NCBI RefSeq assembly: GCF_030655665.1 | Contig: NZ_JAUSPQ010000010.1 | Coordinates: 83,837 to 147,836 of the forward strand | Reading direction: 5' to 3' | From: Methanocorpusculum sp. | Lineage (GTDB): Archaea; Halobacteriota; Methanomicrobia; Methanomicrobiales; Methanocorpusculaceae | Length of the DNA stretch: 64,000 bases | The notes under the pieces: model-generated | The model's database searches: none | What the model was told of the DNA's origin: nothing | What the model saw: only the letters and a program-made list of their open reading frames with translations | Made by a program: the position numbers and the translations under genes | Shown here: in pieces, positions 27,356 through 35,977 of the stretch | How the letters are laid out: the number at the start of each line of letters is the position of its first letter | Position numbering within the stretch: position 1 is the first letter of the stretch

Positions 27356-28093
27356 TTATGTTTTAGAACCGGGGAGTTTATCGTCGGTCACGGATTTCAT
27401 GACCACCGGGTGGGCGAGCCCAAGGGACGCGACCTCCATGAGTTCTTCATAGTCCATGGTCGTCTCCACGCACCCGTCCGATTTTGTCACGAAGCCGATC
27501 GTCGTCATGGAGATCTTTCGTCCCATCTGGAGACCTTCTTTGACTTCCATCATACATCCGACGCCGATCATTGCCTTCGGCTGATATTTTTTTACCATCC
27601 TTTTGATGAAGGTCGAGCCCGGGATGATGAAGGTCTTGTATCCGGCTTTGTTGAGTGCAGGGACCGCACGTCCAAGTCCGCAGCGTCCGCAGGAAACACA
27701 TTTGAGCCCGTCGGGGGTCAGACGCGCCGGGCATTCGCGGGCACGAAGACACTGGGGAAAGAAGATGGCCCGTTGTTCCACCGGGGTCTTCGCAAAATTC
27801 GAGAAGTTCATCTCGTTGTCGATCCGGATCAGAAACTCCATCAGCTCTTTGCCGTCGACACCGAGGAGGAGGCAGACGATTTTGACCGTGCCTTCCATGA
27901 TCGTGAAGAACGGCCGGAGAAGCCGCGGGAAGTACATCTGTTTTTGATGGATCGAGATGACGATCAAGATCGCCATCAGAATGGAAAAGATCAGCCAGAA
28001 GGCTATGAAGATCAGAAGAAGCTGACCAAGTATCAGTGCAAGATTGTTCCAGATCGGACTGTCGAAATATGCAAGTGAGAGGGTCGCAGCCAT
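27356..28093 (-). CDS. DUF116 membrane protein with cysteine cluster
   Basis: A 245-residue DUF116 protein of unknown role. Two N-terminal hydrophobic segments (about 15-50) anchor it. The rest is soluble with a conserved cysteine cluster: FPQCLRARECPARLTPDG, LKCVSCGRCGLG (about 113-140), then VGCMMEVKEGLQMG. The pattern suggests an iron-sulfur or zinc site. It is the last gene of a leftward operon with mtnA (stop and start adjoin at 28094/28093), a short HdrA-like flavoprotein and a gamma carbonic anhydrase. That context points to membrane-associated redox or one-carbon metabolism, but no reaction can be named. Confidence 0.85.
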   Translation of the reverse strand: MAATLSLAYFDSPIWNNLALILGQLLLIFIAFWLIFSILMAILIVISIHQKQMYFPRLLRPFFTIMEGTVKIVCLLLGVDGKELMEFLIRIDNEMNFSNFAKTPVEQRAIFFPQCLRARECPARLTPDGLKCVSCGRCGLGRAVPALNKAGYKTFIIPGSTFIKRMVKKYQPKAMIGVGCMMEVKEGLQMGRKISMTTIGFVTKSDGCVETTMDYEELMEVASLGLAHPVVMKSVTDDKLPGSKT

Positions 28094-29110
28094 TTATTTC
28101 ATGTCCTGGAAATCATACGGGGGATATAGGACACCTTTTTCGGTTATGATCGCGGTGACGAGAGCGAGAGGCGTCGCATCGAATGCGTAGTTGATGACCG
28201 GAACGTTTTCCGGGACGGTCGTTCTTCCAAAGAAGCCGGAGACCTCGTTTCGGTCACGCTGTTCGATGGTGATGTCGGTCTCGGACGCCTCGGCGTCAAA
28301 GGTTGAGACAGGAGCCGCGACATAGAACGGGATGCCGTGATGTTTTGCACAGACGGCGTGCATGTAGGTCCCGATCTTGTTGAAGACGGCGTCTTTCGTG
28401 ATCCGGTCGGCTCCGACGATAACGGCGTCGATTTTTCCCTGACGCATAAGGAATGCGGCTTCGGAGTCGACGATCGTTGTCACGGGGATGTCGTCCCTCG
28501 CAAGTTCCCAGGCGGTGAGCCGGGAGCCCTGAAGAAGAGGGCGGGTCTCGCAGGAGATGACCGAGATCTTCTTGCCCATTTTTTTGGCAGAGCGGATGAC
28601 CCCGAGAGCCGTGCCCCATGAAGAGCAGGCGAGAGCTCCGGCATTACAGTGGGTAAGAACGGTCCCGATCTGCGGGAGAAGCGAGGCGCCGTTGTGACCC
28701 AGAAGCATGCAGGCTTTCGTATCGTTTTCAGCGATGTTTTTCGCAGCGAAAAGCGCCATTATCCGTGCCATTTCCGGCGGGAGGTTCTCCATACTGCGGA
28801 GAACTTTGTCCACGCCCCATGCAAGATTCACGGCGGTCGGGCGTGTGCTCTTTAAGAGAGCAGCGTCGGACGCGATCGTCTCGTCGAACTCGACGTCCGA
28901 GACACAGCGTGTCGCCGAGAGAGCGACCCCAAATGCGCCGGCAACGCCGAGAGCGGGAGCTCCTCTGACCTCGAGCCGGCGGATCGCGTCCGCGAGCCGG
29001 GATACTTCGGTGATCTCGATCACCTTATACTCGGTCGGGAGAAGCGTCTGGTCGATCAGCATCACGGAACTGTTTTCATCGTTCCACCAGATGGTTTTGT
29101 CCTCGGTCAC
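28094..29110 (-). CDS. mtnA: MtnA-type ribose/methylthioribose-1-phosphate isomerase
   Basis: A 338-residue member of the aIF2B-like isomerase family. LEVRGAPALGVAGAFGVAL (about 45-63), LTHCNAGALACSSWGTALGV with the catalytic cysteine (about 154-160), ETRPLLQGSRLTAWEL and IVGADRITKDAVFNKIGTY, with the catalytic aspartate of GADR, are all present. MtnA converts 5-methylthioribose-1-phosphate to the ribulose form; in methanogens it also handles 5-deoxyribose-1-phosphate salvage. It overlaps the HdrA-like gene by 4 nt and abuts DUF116. A ribose-1,5-bisphosphate isomerase role is less likely but not excluded. Confidence 0.88.
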   Translation of the reverse strand: MTEDKTIWWNDENSSVMLIDQTLLPTEYKVIEITEVSRLADAIRRLEVRGAPALGVAGAFGVALSATRCVSDVEFDETIASDAALLKSTRPTAVNLAWGVDKVLRSMENLPPEMARIMALFAAKNIAENDTKACMLLGHNGASLLPQIGTVLTHCNAGALACSSWGTALGVIRSAKKMGKKISVISCETRPLLQGSRLTAWELARDDIPVTTIVDSEAAFLMRQGKIDAVIVGADRITKDAVFNKIGTYMHAVCAKHHGIPFYVAAPVSTFDAEASETDITIEQRDRNEVSGFFGRTTVPENVPVINYAFDATPLALVTAIITEKGVLYPPYDFQDMK

Positions 29111-30393
29111 TGTTCGCTCCTGATGACATCGATGGAGGCTTTCATCGCAGCGGCGCCGGCGGACATTACGCAGTCGGGAATATCCTTCGGCGCAAGGGCG
29201 GCGCCGGCGATGTAGATCCCGGGACGGATCGTTCCCGCCGGGTCGAGCTTCATATCGGCTGAACTCAGGAACTGGTGTTCGTCGAGGCCGAGACCGAGCG
29301 ACTTCGCAAGACGCACGGTGTCCGGTTCGGGCAGCATGCCGACCGAGAGGATGACGAGATCGGCTTCCAGATTGATGAACTCCCTTGTCTCGGTGTTCTC
29401 GACCGGGAGAACGAGCCGGCCTTTTCCGGTGTCCTGCACATCCCCCGGCAGACCGCGAATGATCTTGACGCCGGCGTTGATCGCACGTTCATAATACTCC
29501 TCGTAGCCTTTTCCGTAGGCACGGATGTCCGAGTAGAGAATTGAGACCTCGCAGTCGGGATAATGCTCTTTGATGAGCATGGAGTTTTTGAGGGCATACA
29601 TGCAGCAAACGCAGGAACATATGTTCCTTTTGATCGTCATGTCACGCGAACCTACGCACTGGACAAAGACGATGCTTTTCGGGGTCTCGCCGTTCGAGAG
29701 CCGGCGAATGTTTCCTTCGGTCGGTCCGCCTGCATTGATCATCCGTTCGAACTCGAGGGAGGTGATGACGTCGGGGTAGCGAAGATAGCCGAATCTGGAC
29801 TTTTTCTGCGGGTCAAAAAGCGAGTAACCGGTCGCGATCACGACGGCGGATGCATTGATCTCGAGGGTTTCAACTTTTGCCTCGGTGACTTTGAGGACGG
29901 CGTCTTTGCCGCAGACTCCGTAGCAGAGGCCGCATTCAATACAGTGAAGATTGTCTTTGACGACAAGGTTCGGGATCGACTGGGCATGGGGTTTGTAGAT
30001 CGCTTTTCGAACCCCGATGCCGGCATCGAATTTATTGTAGACTTCGATCGGGCAGATGGTGATACAATCTCCGCAGCCGGTGCACTCTTTTTCATTGATG
30101 TATCGGGGATATTTGGTGACGGTCACGGTGAAATTCCCAACCTCTCCTTCGATCTTCTCGACCTCGGCGAGGGTGAGGATGGTAATGTTCGGGTGCCGGG
30201 AGATCTCGGCCATCTTCGGCGAAAGGATACACATCGAACAGTCGTTTGTCGGGAAGGTTTTGTCGAGCATGGCCATGTGGCCGCCGATCGAGGGCTCACG
30301 CTCGATCAGATAAACATGGATGTTGTGATTGGCGATGTCCATGGCACTTTGGATGCCGGCGACCCCTCCGCCAATGACAACAACATTACTCAT
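29107..30393 (-). CDS. Short HdrA-like iron-sulfur flavoprotein
   Basis: A 428-residue flavoprotein of the heterodisulfide-reductase subunit A family. FAD site: VVVIGGGVAGIQSAMDIA. The HdrA cysteine region is FPTNDCSMCILSPKM; two ferredoxin-type clusters read CTGCGDCITICP and CIECGLCYGVCG; and the HdrA core continues with FVQCVGSRDMTIKR and ICSCVCCMYALKNSM. It ends after GIYIAGAALAPKDIPDCVMS, about where full HdrA (about 650 residues) goes on to its C-terminal ferredoxin domain, so it is a short form. HdrA bifurcates electrons in CoM-S-S-CoB reduction; partners HdrBC are not here. The start at 30393 has GAGGT 6 nt upstream and overlaps the carbonic anhydrase gene by 8 nt. Confidence 0.88.
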   Translation of the reverse strand: MSNVVVIGGGVAGIQSAMDIANHNIHVYLIEREPSIGGHMAMLDKTFPTNDCSMCILSPKMAEISRHPNITILTLAEVEKIEGEVGNFTVTVTKYPRYINEKECTGCGDCITICPIEVYNKFDAGIGVRKAIYKPHAQSIPNLVVKDNLHCIECGLCYGVCGKDAVLKVTEAKVETLEINASAVVIATGYSLFDPQKKSRFGYLRYPDVITSLEFERMINAGGPTEGNIRRLSNGETPKSIVFVQCVGSRDMTIKRNICSCVCCMYALKNSMLIKEHYPDCEVSILYSDIRAYGKGYEEYYERAINAGVKIIRGLPGDVQDTGKGRLVLPVENTETREFINLEADLVILSVGMLPEPDTVRLAKSLGLGLDEHQFLSSADMKLDPAGTIRPGIYIAGAALAPKDIPDCVMSAGAAAMKASIDVIRSEQ

Positions 30394-30877
30394 GGAGATA
30401 CCTCTGCCCAAGAGAGACGTAGGTCGCCGCATTTTTCAGATTGCCGGCAGCCTCTTCGGGGGTGAGTTCGCGAACGACCTTTCCGGGAACGCCGATGACA
30501 AGCGAGTTCGGGGGGATCTCCTTTCGCTCGGAGACGAGAGCTCCGGCGGCGATGAGGGATCCTTTGCCGATCTTTGCACCGTTCAAAACGATCGCTCCCA
30601 TGCCGATGAGTGCGTTGTCTTCGATCACTGCCCCGTGAATGATCGCCCCGTGGCCGATCGAGACGTTTTTCCCGATCGAGACGGGATAGCCGACACTTTC
30701 ATGGATGACGGCATTATCCTGGACATTTGAGCCGTTGCCGATTGATATTTTTTCCATATCTGCACGAAGGACCGCCCCGAAAAGGATGGTGACGTTATCG
30801 CCGAGCGTTACGTCGCCTTTGAGGGTCGCATTGGGTGCGACATAGGTGTTTTTTCCGATAGAACCGCCGAAGTCCAT
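30386..30877 (-). CDS. Gamma-class carbonic anhydrase-like protein
   Basis: A 163-residue left-handed beta-helix protein with hexapeptide repeats throughout, of the gamma carbonic anhydrase (Cam/CaiE-like) family. Candidate zinc ligands are the histidines in NAVIHESVG, SIGHGAIIHG (about 58, 74 and 79). These enzymes interconvert CO2 and bicarbonate. The acidic loop with the proton-shuttle glutamate of Methanosarcina Cam is not evident, so activity may be low or altered, as in CamH-type proteins. It leads the leftward operon with the HdrA-like, mtnA and DUF116 genes. Upstream (30.9-31.6 kb) is repeat DNA, so the promoter must sit within about 100 nt. Confidence 0.88.
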   Translation of the reverse strand: MDFGGSIGKNTYVAPNATLKGDVTLGDNVTILFGAVLRADMEKISIGNGSNVQDNAVIHESVGYPVSIGKNVSIGHGAIIHGAVIEDNALIGMGAIVLNGAKIGKGSLIAAGALVSERKEIPPNSLVIGVPGKVVRELTPEEAAGNLKNAATYVSLGQRYLHE

Positions 30878-30989
30878 AGTGGTTATATAATTGCATGCCG
30901 GAAGTTATGAGTATTGTGGATAGGGATGAATATTTTCGGGTTTGTCCAAAAGTGGCTTTCGCTCTATTCATGCCTCCTTCTTTTTCCGA

Positions 30990-31604
30990 TGCTGGTTTTC
31001 TTTTTGGTGTACGCTTCGGTTTCGTGTACGGGATTTTTTTGATGGGCGCATCCATCACACGAAATTCACGAAAACAAGACGAAAACACGAAAAATCTAAA
31101 AGAGGAGAGATGGGGCATGCATATCGTCCCCTCCCGTTTGTTCACAAATCAAAGATTTGCTCAGCTGAGGTCGGCCGCTTTCAGCGTCCAACCCGCCCCC
31201 CACACGAAATTCGCGAAAACGCAAATCAAAGATTTGCTCAGCTGAGGTCGGCCGCTTTCAGCGTCCAACCCGCAAATCAACGAAATGCACGAAAAGGGAG
31301 ACAGGGGCGGAAGGACGGGAGATATTTGGTGGCTCTCAAAAGAAAGGAGTTGGCTGGTTGTGGATACAAGAGAAAAAACAAACCGCGAATCGGCGCGAAT
31401 CCCGCCCTTCGGGCTCCCAGAATCGGATTTGCTTTTCCTCACTTGAACACGGCGGGTCTTATCGCCCCGCCGGTTCATCCCTCATCGGGAGTGTTCGGGC
31501 AAATCCTGTCGCCGCCCCAGCGGCTCCCTTGAGGAAAAATGGATGTTTATGGTTATATTTTGGGGTGCGGGGACGCGACTTCGGCGCGGAGCGTCCCGCG
31601 GTGG
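30990..31604. repeat. Left inverted-repeat arm beside the Gabija genes
   Basis: About 600 nt, the inverted counterpart of 35482-35968. In order (plus strand): GTACGCTTCGGTTTCGTGTA, CCATCACACGAAATTCACG, CATGCATATCGTCCCCTCC (about 31117-31135), then an insert of two hairpin-repeat units in tandem (31144-31195 and 31221-31272, each GCAAATC-AAA-GATTTGC, CTCAGCTGAGG, TCGGCCGCTTTCAGCGTCC), then AGACAGGGGCGGAAGG, CGCGAATCGGCGCGAATCCC, CTCCCAGAATCGGATTTGC, GGGCAAATCCTGTCGCCGCC and finally GTGCGGGGACGCGA with CCCGCGGTGG. Short open frames here are repeat translations. 30878-30990 and 31605-31696 hold no gene; the latter is AT-rich. Confidence 0.85.
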
Positions 31605-31696
31605 AGATATCTTATCTTATGAGATTAAGTTCTTATCTCCTTTACATGGGGAGGGTCGAAAACTGAACCTTCTGTTCAGATTTCTCTGTGGAATAA

Positions 31697-33544
31697 TTAA
31701 AAAAACGAATCAAGCGACGATTGATTATCAGGGAGAATATTCATAAGATATTCTTTCCAGATAGCTAAATCGCATTTTGGAACTGCAATTTTCAAAAAAT
31801 ATTTAGGGCGAGTTATGGCGACGTAGATATTTCTAAGTTCTTCCTCTCTTACACATTTTTCTCTCTTATCTGTATCTTCGTTTTTCATATTCTTCAACAT
31901 TGTTGAGTATTTTTTCTTACGAACTGTTCTTTCTTTTAAAATCAATAACACAGCATCAAATGATTTTCCTTTTGCTTTATGAATAGTACTCAGTTCAACC
32001 CCATCATATTTGTACTGTGCTTGTGGCAAGGGAAACACTTTTGAAATTGGATTGGTAGTTACAATTGAATATTGATGTATCTCATCTGATTTAATATTCG
32101 AGTATTTTATCCTCATTCCATATTTTTTAGTGATGGGTTCTGCCTTGTCAATCCATTCATTAAAATTCATGTTTGTTTCCGGCAAATTTTGAAGAATTTC
32201 AGTTATGATAGTTAATGTGGAGGTATAGTTATTTTTTTCAAAATAATTTCTGATATCTTGATGAGAACATACTGAAATATTTTCAATATCTTTTATATAT
32301 GCCATTAATGCATAACGATATGCTTCGAAAATGTTGTCATTATCATAAAGATATTTTCCATAAACGAGATCTTTTAATTTAGTATCCAGATCTCTCTGAA
32401 AATATTTACCTTCCTTCCCTGTATTATAACTGTTACTTTCACCTTCACCACTAATTTGATTAATCAAATTTTTACTGCGGCAAAGTATGACTGATGAATC
32501 AAGCGAGATAAAATCAGTTGCTTTGCATTCTTCTATGAATTTCTGAGATATTTTTTTGTAATCATTATTATCGTACCCAATAATTTCCGGTTCAATTTCG
32601 CTCATCTTTTCGAGACGTTTTGCAGTAGATGTAGATATTTTCTCAAGTGTGGAGAGGGGGTGCGTAAATTCACAGATTTTCTGGGTACTTCGCCTATTAT
32701 TAGACAAAATACAGGAGTTCTCTGACCATTCTTCGAACTTCTTTAAAAACAGACTAGGTTTTGCATCATTCCACTCAAAGATTGACTGGTCAGGATCTCC
32801 AATCAGCATGAGATTTTGGAGGTTTCCAGTATTAATAAGTAAATCCAGAATTTCCATTTGTATCTCTGATGTGTCCTGAGCTTCATCAATAATTAATTCA
32901 GGAAAACGTAATACAAGTGCTTTCGTTATTTCTGGATAACTGGTCAGGATTTTCCAGGCAATATAATTTGCATCGGCCTGAGTAACATATCCCTCTTTCC
33001 AAAAAAATTCTTTGACTTTCCTAAGATTTTGAATGTGCCCAGAATTTTGTTTTTCAAAAAATTTTTCATCAAATTCAAACCAATTTTTTTCAACTGGATA
33101 TATTTTATCATCCATATTTAATGAAAAAGCAGCAAAATCTAGTTTGTAGTTTTCCCATCCTGCTCCTAGTGTCCAACTCCATGATGAATATGGAGCACCT
33201 ACGAATTTGGGAGATTTTGAGCATCCCATAATCAAATGACCGAATGGGATCACGATAAAATTGTTTATAAATGAATCTATTGTCCCAAGATAATGTGGGG
33301 ATTTAACACCATGACCAAAATATTCTGATATATTATTTTCAATTTCTTTCCATGCTACGTTTGTAAAGGAAATTACTGCAATTCCAGAATATTTTTCCGT
33401 CCAATTCTGAAGTTTACGAATGAAACGTGCTGATACACAGTAAGTTTTTCCGCTTCCAGGACCTGCTCTTATTGCGCACAGTCCCTCCTTTTCATAAACA
33501 ACTGCTTTTTGCTCTTCAGATAACGTTTCAAAGATTGTCAACAA
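31697..33544 (-). CDS. UvrD-like helicase, GajB of a Gabija-type system
   Basis: A 615-residue superfamily-1 helicase. Motif I AGPGSGKTYCVSARF (about 27-41), motif II ELIIDEAQDTSEIQ, motif III LIGDPDQSIFEWNDA, motif V/VI regions VELSTIHKAKGKSFDAV and LRNIYVAITRPKY are intact. It directly follows an OLD-family nuclease gene and overlaps it by 17 nt, the arrangement of the Gabija antiphage system, where GajB senses DNA ends and activates GajA. At 615 residues it is longer than the roughly 500-residue GajB type protein. No ATG is available at the N-terminus; it starts at TTG 33544 or 33541, with GGGTGA upstream favouring 33541. AT-rich, likely transferred. Confidence 0.85.
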   Translation of the reverse strand: MLTIFETLSEEQKAVVYEKEGLCAIRAGPGSGKTYCVSARFIRKLQNWTEKYSGIAVISFTNVAWKEIENNISEYFGHGVKSPHYLGTIDSFINNFIVIPFGHLIMGCSKSPKFVGAPYSSWSWTLGAGWENYKLDFAAFSLNMDDKIYPVEKNWFEFDEKFFEKQNSGHIQNLRKVKEFFWKEGYVTQADANYIAWKILTSYPEITKALVLRFPELIIDEAQDTSEIQMEILDLLINTGNLQNLMLIGDPDQSIFEWNDAKPSLFLKKFEEWSENSCILSNNRRSTQKICEFTHPLSTLEKISTSTAKRLEKMSEIEPEIIGYDNNDYKKISQKFIEECKATDFISLDSSVILCRSKNLINQISGEGESNSYNTGKEGKYFQRDLDTKLKDLVYGKYLYDNDNIFEAYRYALMAYIKDIENISVCSHQDIRNYFEKNNYTSTLTIITEILQNLPETNMNFNEWIDKAEPITKKYGMRIKYSNIKSDEIHQYSIVTTNPISKVFPLPQAQYKYDGVELSTIHKAKGKSFDAVLLILKERTVRKKKYSTMLKNMKNEDTDKREKCVREEELRNIYVAITRPKYFLKIAVPKCDLAIWKEYLMNILPDNQSSLDSFF

Positions 33545-35279
33545 TTGTCACCCATTTGATTGCGTTTTGAATATAGGCTGGAATTATGAAGGCATCACGG
33601 GCAGTTTTGTTTTCCTGTAAATGAATTGCGAGCGCCATGGCGAAATCGGATTTATGATTTTTACCTCCGTGTTTAGCAATAAATTCTTTAAAACAATATG
33701 CTTTATCCTCCTTTGATATTTTATCAGAAATGTACTCATCTTCAAATTTCTTAGAGTATCCTTTGCTAATTTGGTCTAACACAGTAATCAGTATTTTATG
33801 ATTGGATTCATTGTAGAGTTCATATTCAAATGTAATCTCTCCAATCATCACTTTCAGATTATGACCTGCCCACCCTTTCGCTGCTGGGTTTGGTTTTCCA
33901 TCATCGTCAGTGATGATTGCAGCATGAATATTCATTGATTTTTCTGGATCGCCTGAGTTAAATAATGGAGCATAATGTCCAAACGAAATCCCATTTACAT
34001 TTACAATTTCGATTCCGTTTTTGTGGAGATCATATTTACCCTTATCGTTCTCCTTTTCTCCTAGCATATCCGCAAAGACTCCGATTAACAATTCTTCACT
34101 GATTCCTTCTACAAGAATAACCCCTTGTGCAAAGAATAGTTGATTTCTCGTTACATCGAAAAACTTTTTCAGATATTTCTTACTATTCGGCTCTAATTCT
34201 GCATTTCCAACAACAAAGGCAGTATTCCCATAATTATTTCGGTTTAATACAATTAATGAGTCCAAATCTGTCGTTGAGGTGATAGTCGGTGAATGCGATG
34301 TCACAAATGTTTGCAGATTCTTTTCCGAGTGTGTGGTTACATAATCAAAAAATGTTCTCTGAAGTTGGGGGTGAAGATGGCTTTCGGGTTCTTCTATAAG
34401 GAGACCGTAATAATTTTTATTTCCTGGCTCTCTTAATTTTAATTTTGCCAAAATTGTTGCAACATATATGATATTATTGTATCCGAGACCATTTCGTTTT
34501 AAACTAAATCTGTCCTCTTCATATGGAGGGAGAGTCATGTAAATACTATCAACTAATTTTTCAAAATCAAAATCAGTGAGTTTTAGGTCAACATCCTGGT
34601 TGTTGGCCAACCCTCTGGTCATATTCATCTGTTCAATCAAATCGTTAATATTGTTTTTACCAATTTCAATCTCGTTTGTTAATGTCTGTGTGTTAGAAAG
34701 TGCACTTTCAATCTCTTTCACAATATCTTTACGTTTTTGAGGATCGGTGATTTGTTTTCTAAAAAGTTCTCCCAAGAGACCGTTCCTTACAGGACGTAAA
34801 TCCTGTTCTGCATTTCGTAATGCTCCAACATGTATGCAGTTGATGAGGTCCCTGGCGTTTTCGGAAATATAATTCTCTTCCGATTCCCCTCCCCAGATTT
34901 TCTTTCTCACTTTCTCTTCGTCATCTCTGGTTTCCAAGGTATATCTATGATGAATTTGAACAGACCGCTTCCTGTCAGCAGGATCAACTGCAAGATACTC
35001 ATAATATACACCCTCCTCCTCTGGGTCTGGGCAGAATGTAAGGTCAAAAGCTATTTTATTGATTTTTTTCCCATCACCATTATGGTGAAAATCATCTGGT
35101 GTAATATAGAGTTTTTTCTGGGATTGTTGTCCGTACTCGAGACATATTCTCAAAGCATCTATCACAGCAGTTTTACCTACGTTGTTCTCTCCAATTATGA
35201 CATTAAGATTTTTATTAAAGCTTATTTTTAAGTTGGATATTGCTCTGAATCCGGATATCTGCATGCTTTCGAGATACAT
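33528..35279 (-). CDS. OLD-family ATPase/TOPRIM nuclease, GajA of a Gabija-type system
   Basis: A 583-residue protein with an N-terminal ABC-type ATPase and a C-terminal TOPRIM nuclease, as in GajA. Walker A is IIGENNVGKTAVIDALRI (about 28-45); Walker B and signature region are GLLIEEPESHLHPQLQ (about 285-300), with TFVTSHSPTITS. TOPRIM acids: GVILVEGISEELLIG (about 378-392) and AAIITDDDGKP (about 450). GajA nicks DNA at specific sites when nucleotide levels fall during phage infection. The length equals classic GajA (about 578). The gene is more AT-rich than the chromosome around it and lies with gajB between long inverted repeats. A plain OLD nuclease is the alternative. Confidence 0.87.
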   Translation of the reverse strand: MYLESMQISGFRAISNLKISFNKNLNVIIGENNVGKTAVIDALRICLEYGQQSQKKLYITPDDFHHNGDGKKINKIAFDLTFCPDPEEEGVYYEYLAVDPADRKRSVQIHHRYTLETRDDEEKVRKKIWGGESEENYISENARDLINCIHVGALRNAEQDLRPVRNGLLGELFRKQITDPQKRKDIVKEIESALSNTQTLTNEIEIGKNNINDLIEQMNMTRGLANNQDVDLKLTDFDFEKLVDSIYMTLPPYEEDRFSLKRNGLGYNNIIYVATILAKLKLREPGNKNYYGLLIEEPESHLHPQLQRTFFDYVTTHSEKNLQTFVTSHSPTITSTTDLDSLIVLNRNNYGNTAFVVGNAELEPNSKKYLKKFFDVTRNQLFFAQGVILVEGISEELLIGVFADMLGEKENDKGKYDLHKNGIEIVNVNGISFGHYAPLFNSGDPEKSMNIHAAIITDDDGKPNPAAKGWAGHNLKVMIGEITFEYELYNESNHKILITVLDQISKGYSKKFEDEYISDKISKEDKAYCFKEFIAKHGGKNHKSDFAMALAIHLQENKTARDAFIIPAYIQNAIKWVTIVDNL

Positions 35280-35481
35280 AATTTGTTCTTATCCTGAGTT
35301 TTGATTAAAGCTCTAGTGTAATAATACCTTGCTTAGTTTGGTCAGTATCCACAGAAGAAATATTAAAAATATTCTCTAATTTAATTTTTTTCGGTAACTG
35401 ATCACAGAATATTTTATCAGAAATCAATTTTCACAATCTGTAAAAATTATATCGCCATCTCACGGAATCAAAAATAAGATT
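35280..35481 (-). promoter_or_regulatory. AT-rich leader of the Gabija pair
   Basis: About 200 nt, strongly AT-rich, between gajA and the right repeat arm. Runs such as TAAATTAGAGAATATTTTTAA (shown here in part: AATTAGAGAATATTTTT, minus strand, about 35362-35380) could serve as a TATA box for leftward transcription. No gene is visible. Placement inside the repeats suggests the promoter travels with the cargo. Confidence 0.4.
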
Positions 35482-35968
35482 CCCCACCGCGGGCCGCCCC
35501 ACGCCGAAGTAGCGGCCCCGCACCCCCAAAAATAACCAACAATCTCCATATATCCTTACGGGAGCCGCCGGGGCGGCGACAGGATTTGCCCGAACGTTCC
35601 CGATGAGGGATGAGCAAGCCAGCGAAGCTGGATTGCGAAAGTGAGGATAAGCAAATCCGATTCTGGGAGCCCGAAGGGCGGGATTCGCGCCGATTCGCGG
35701 TTGGTTATTTCTTGCGTCCACACTTGCCCATCTACTTTCTTCTCATAAATTCCCAATCTCTCTCATTCATCCGCCCCTGTCCCCCTTTTCGTGAATTTCG
35801 TTGATTTTCGTGGATTTGGTGTGGGGGACGGGGGAGGGGACGATATGCATGCTCCCTCTCTCATCTTTTTGATTTTCGTGTTTTCGTCTGGCTTTCGTGA
35901 ATTTCGTGTGATGAATGCGCCCACCCAAATGATCCCGTACATGAAATCGAAGCGTACAAAAAAAGAAG
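35482..35968. repeat. Right inverted-repeat arm beside the Gabija genes
   Basis: Inverted counterpart of 30990-31604. Plus-strand order: CCACCGCGGGCCGCCCC, GCGGCCCCGCACCCCC, GGGGCGGCGACAGGATTTGC, CGATGAGGGATGAGC, GCAAATCCGATTCTGGGAGC, CCGAAGGGCGGGATTCGCGC, CGCCCCTGTCCCCCTTTTCG, GGGGGACGGGGGAGGGGACG, ATATGCATGCTCCC, AATTTCGTGTGATGAATGCG and GTACATGAAATCGAAGCGTA. The same blocks occur in reverse order and complement on the left. It lacks the two hairpin-repeat units that interrupt the left arm. The outer end stops about 10 nt before the stop codon of the CrtC-like gene. Confidence 0.85.
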
Positions 35969-35977
35969 AGGAACTTC

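Noticed and set aside
30895..31532. Overlapping rightward open frames of 116 and 196 codons
   Set aside because: They are translations of the repeat arms; matching frames occur in the other copy at 35.8 kb, and the content is repeat-coded.
30990..35968. IS element or transposon with its own transposase
   Set aside because: Long inverted arms are present, but neither gene between them is a transposase or integrase.
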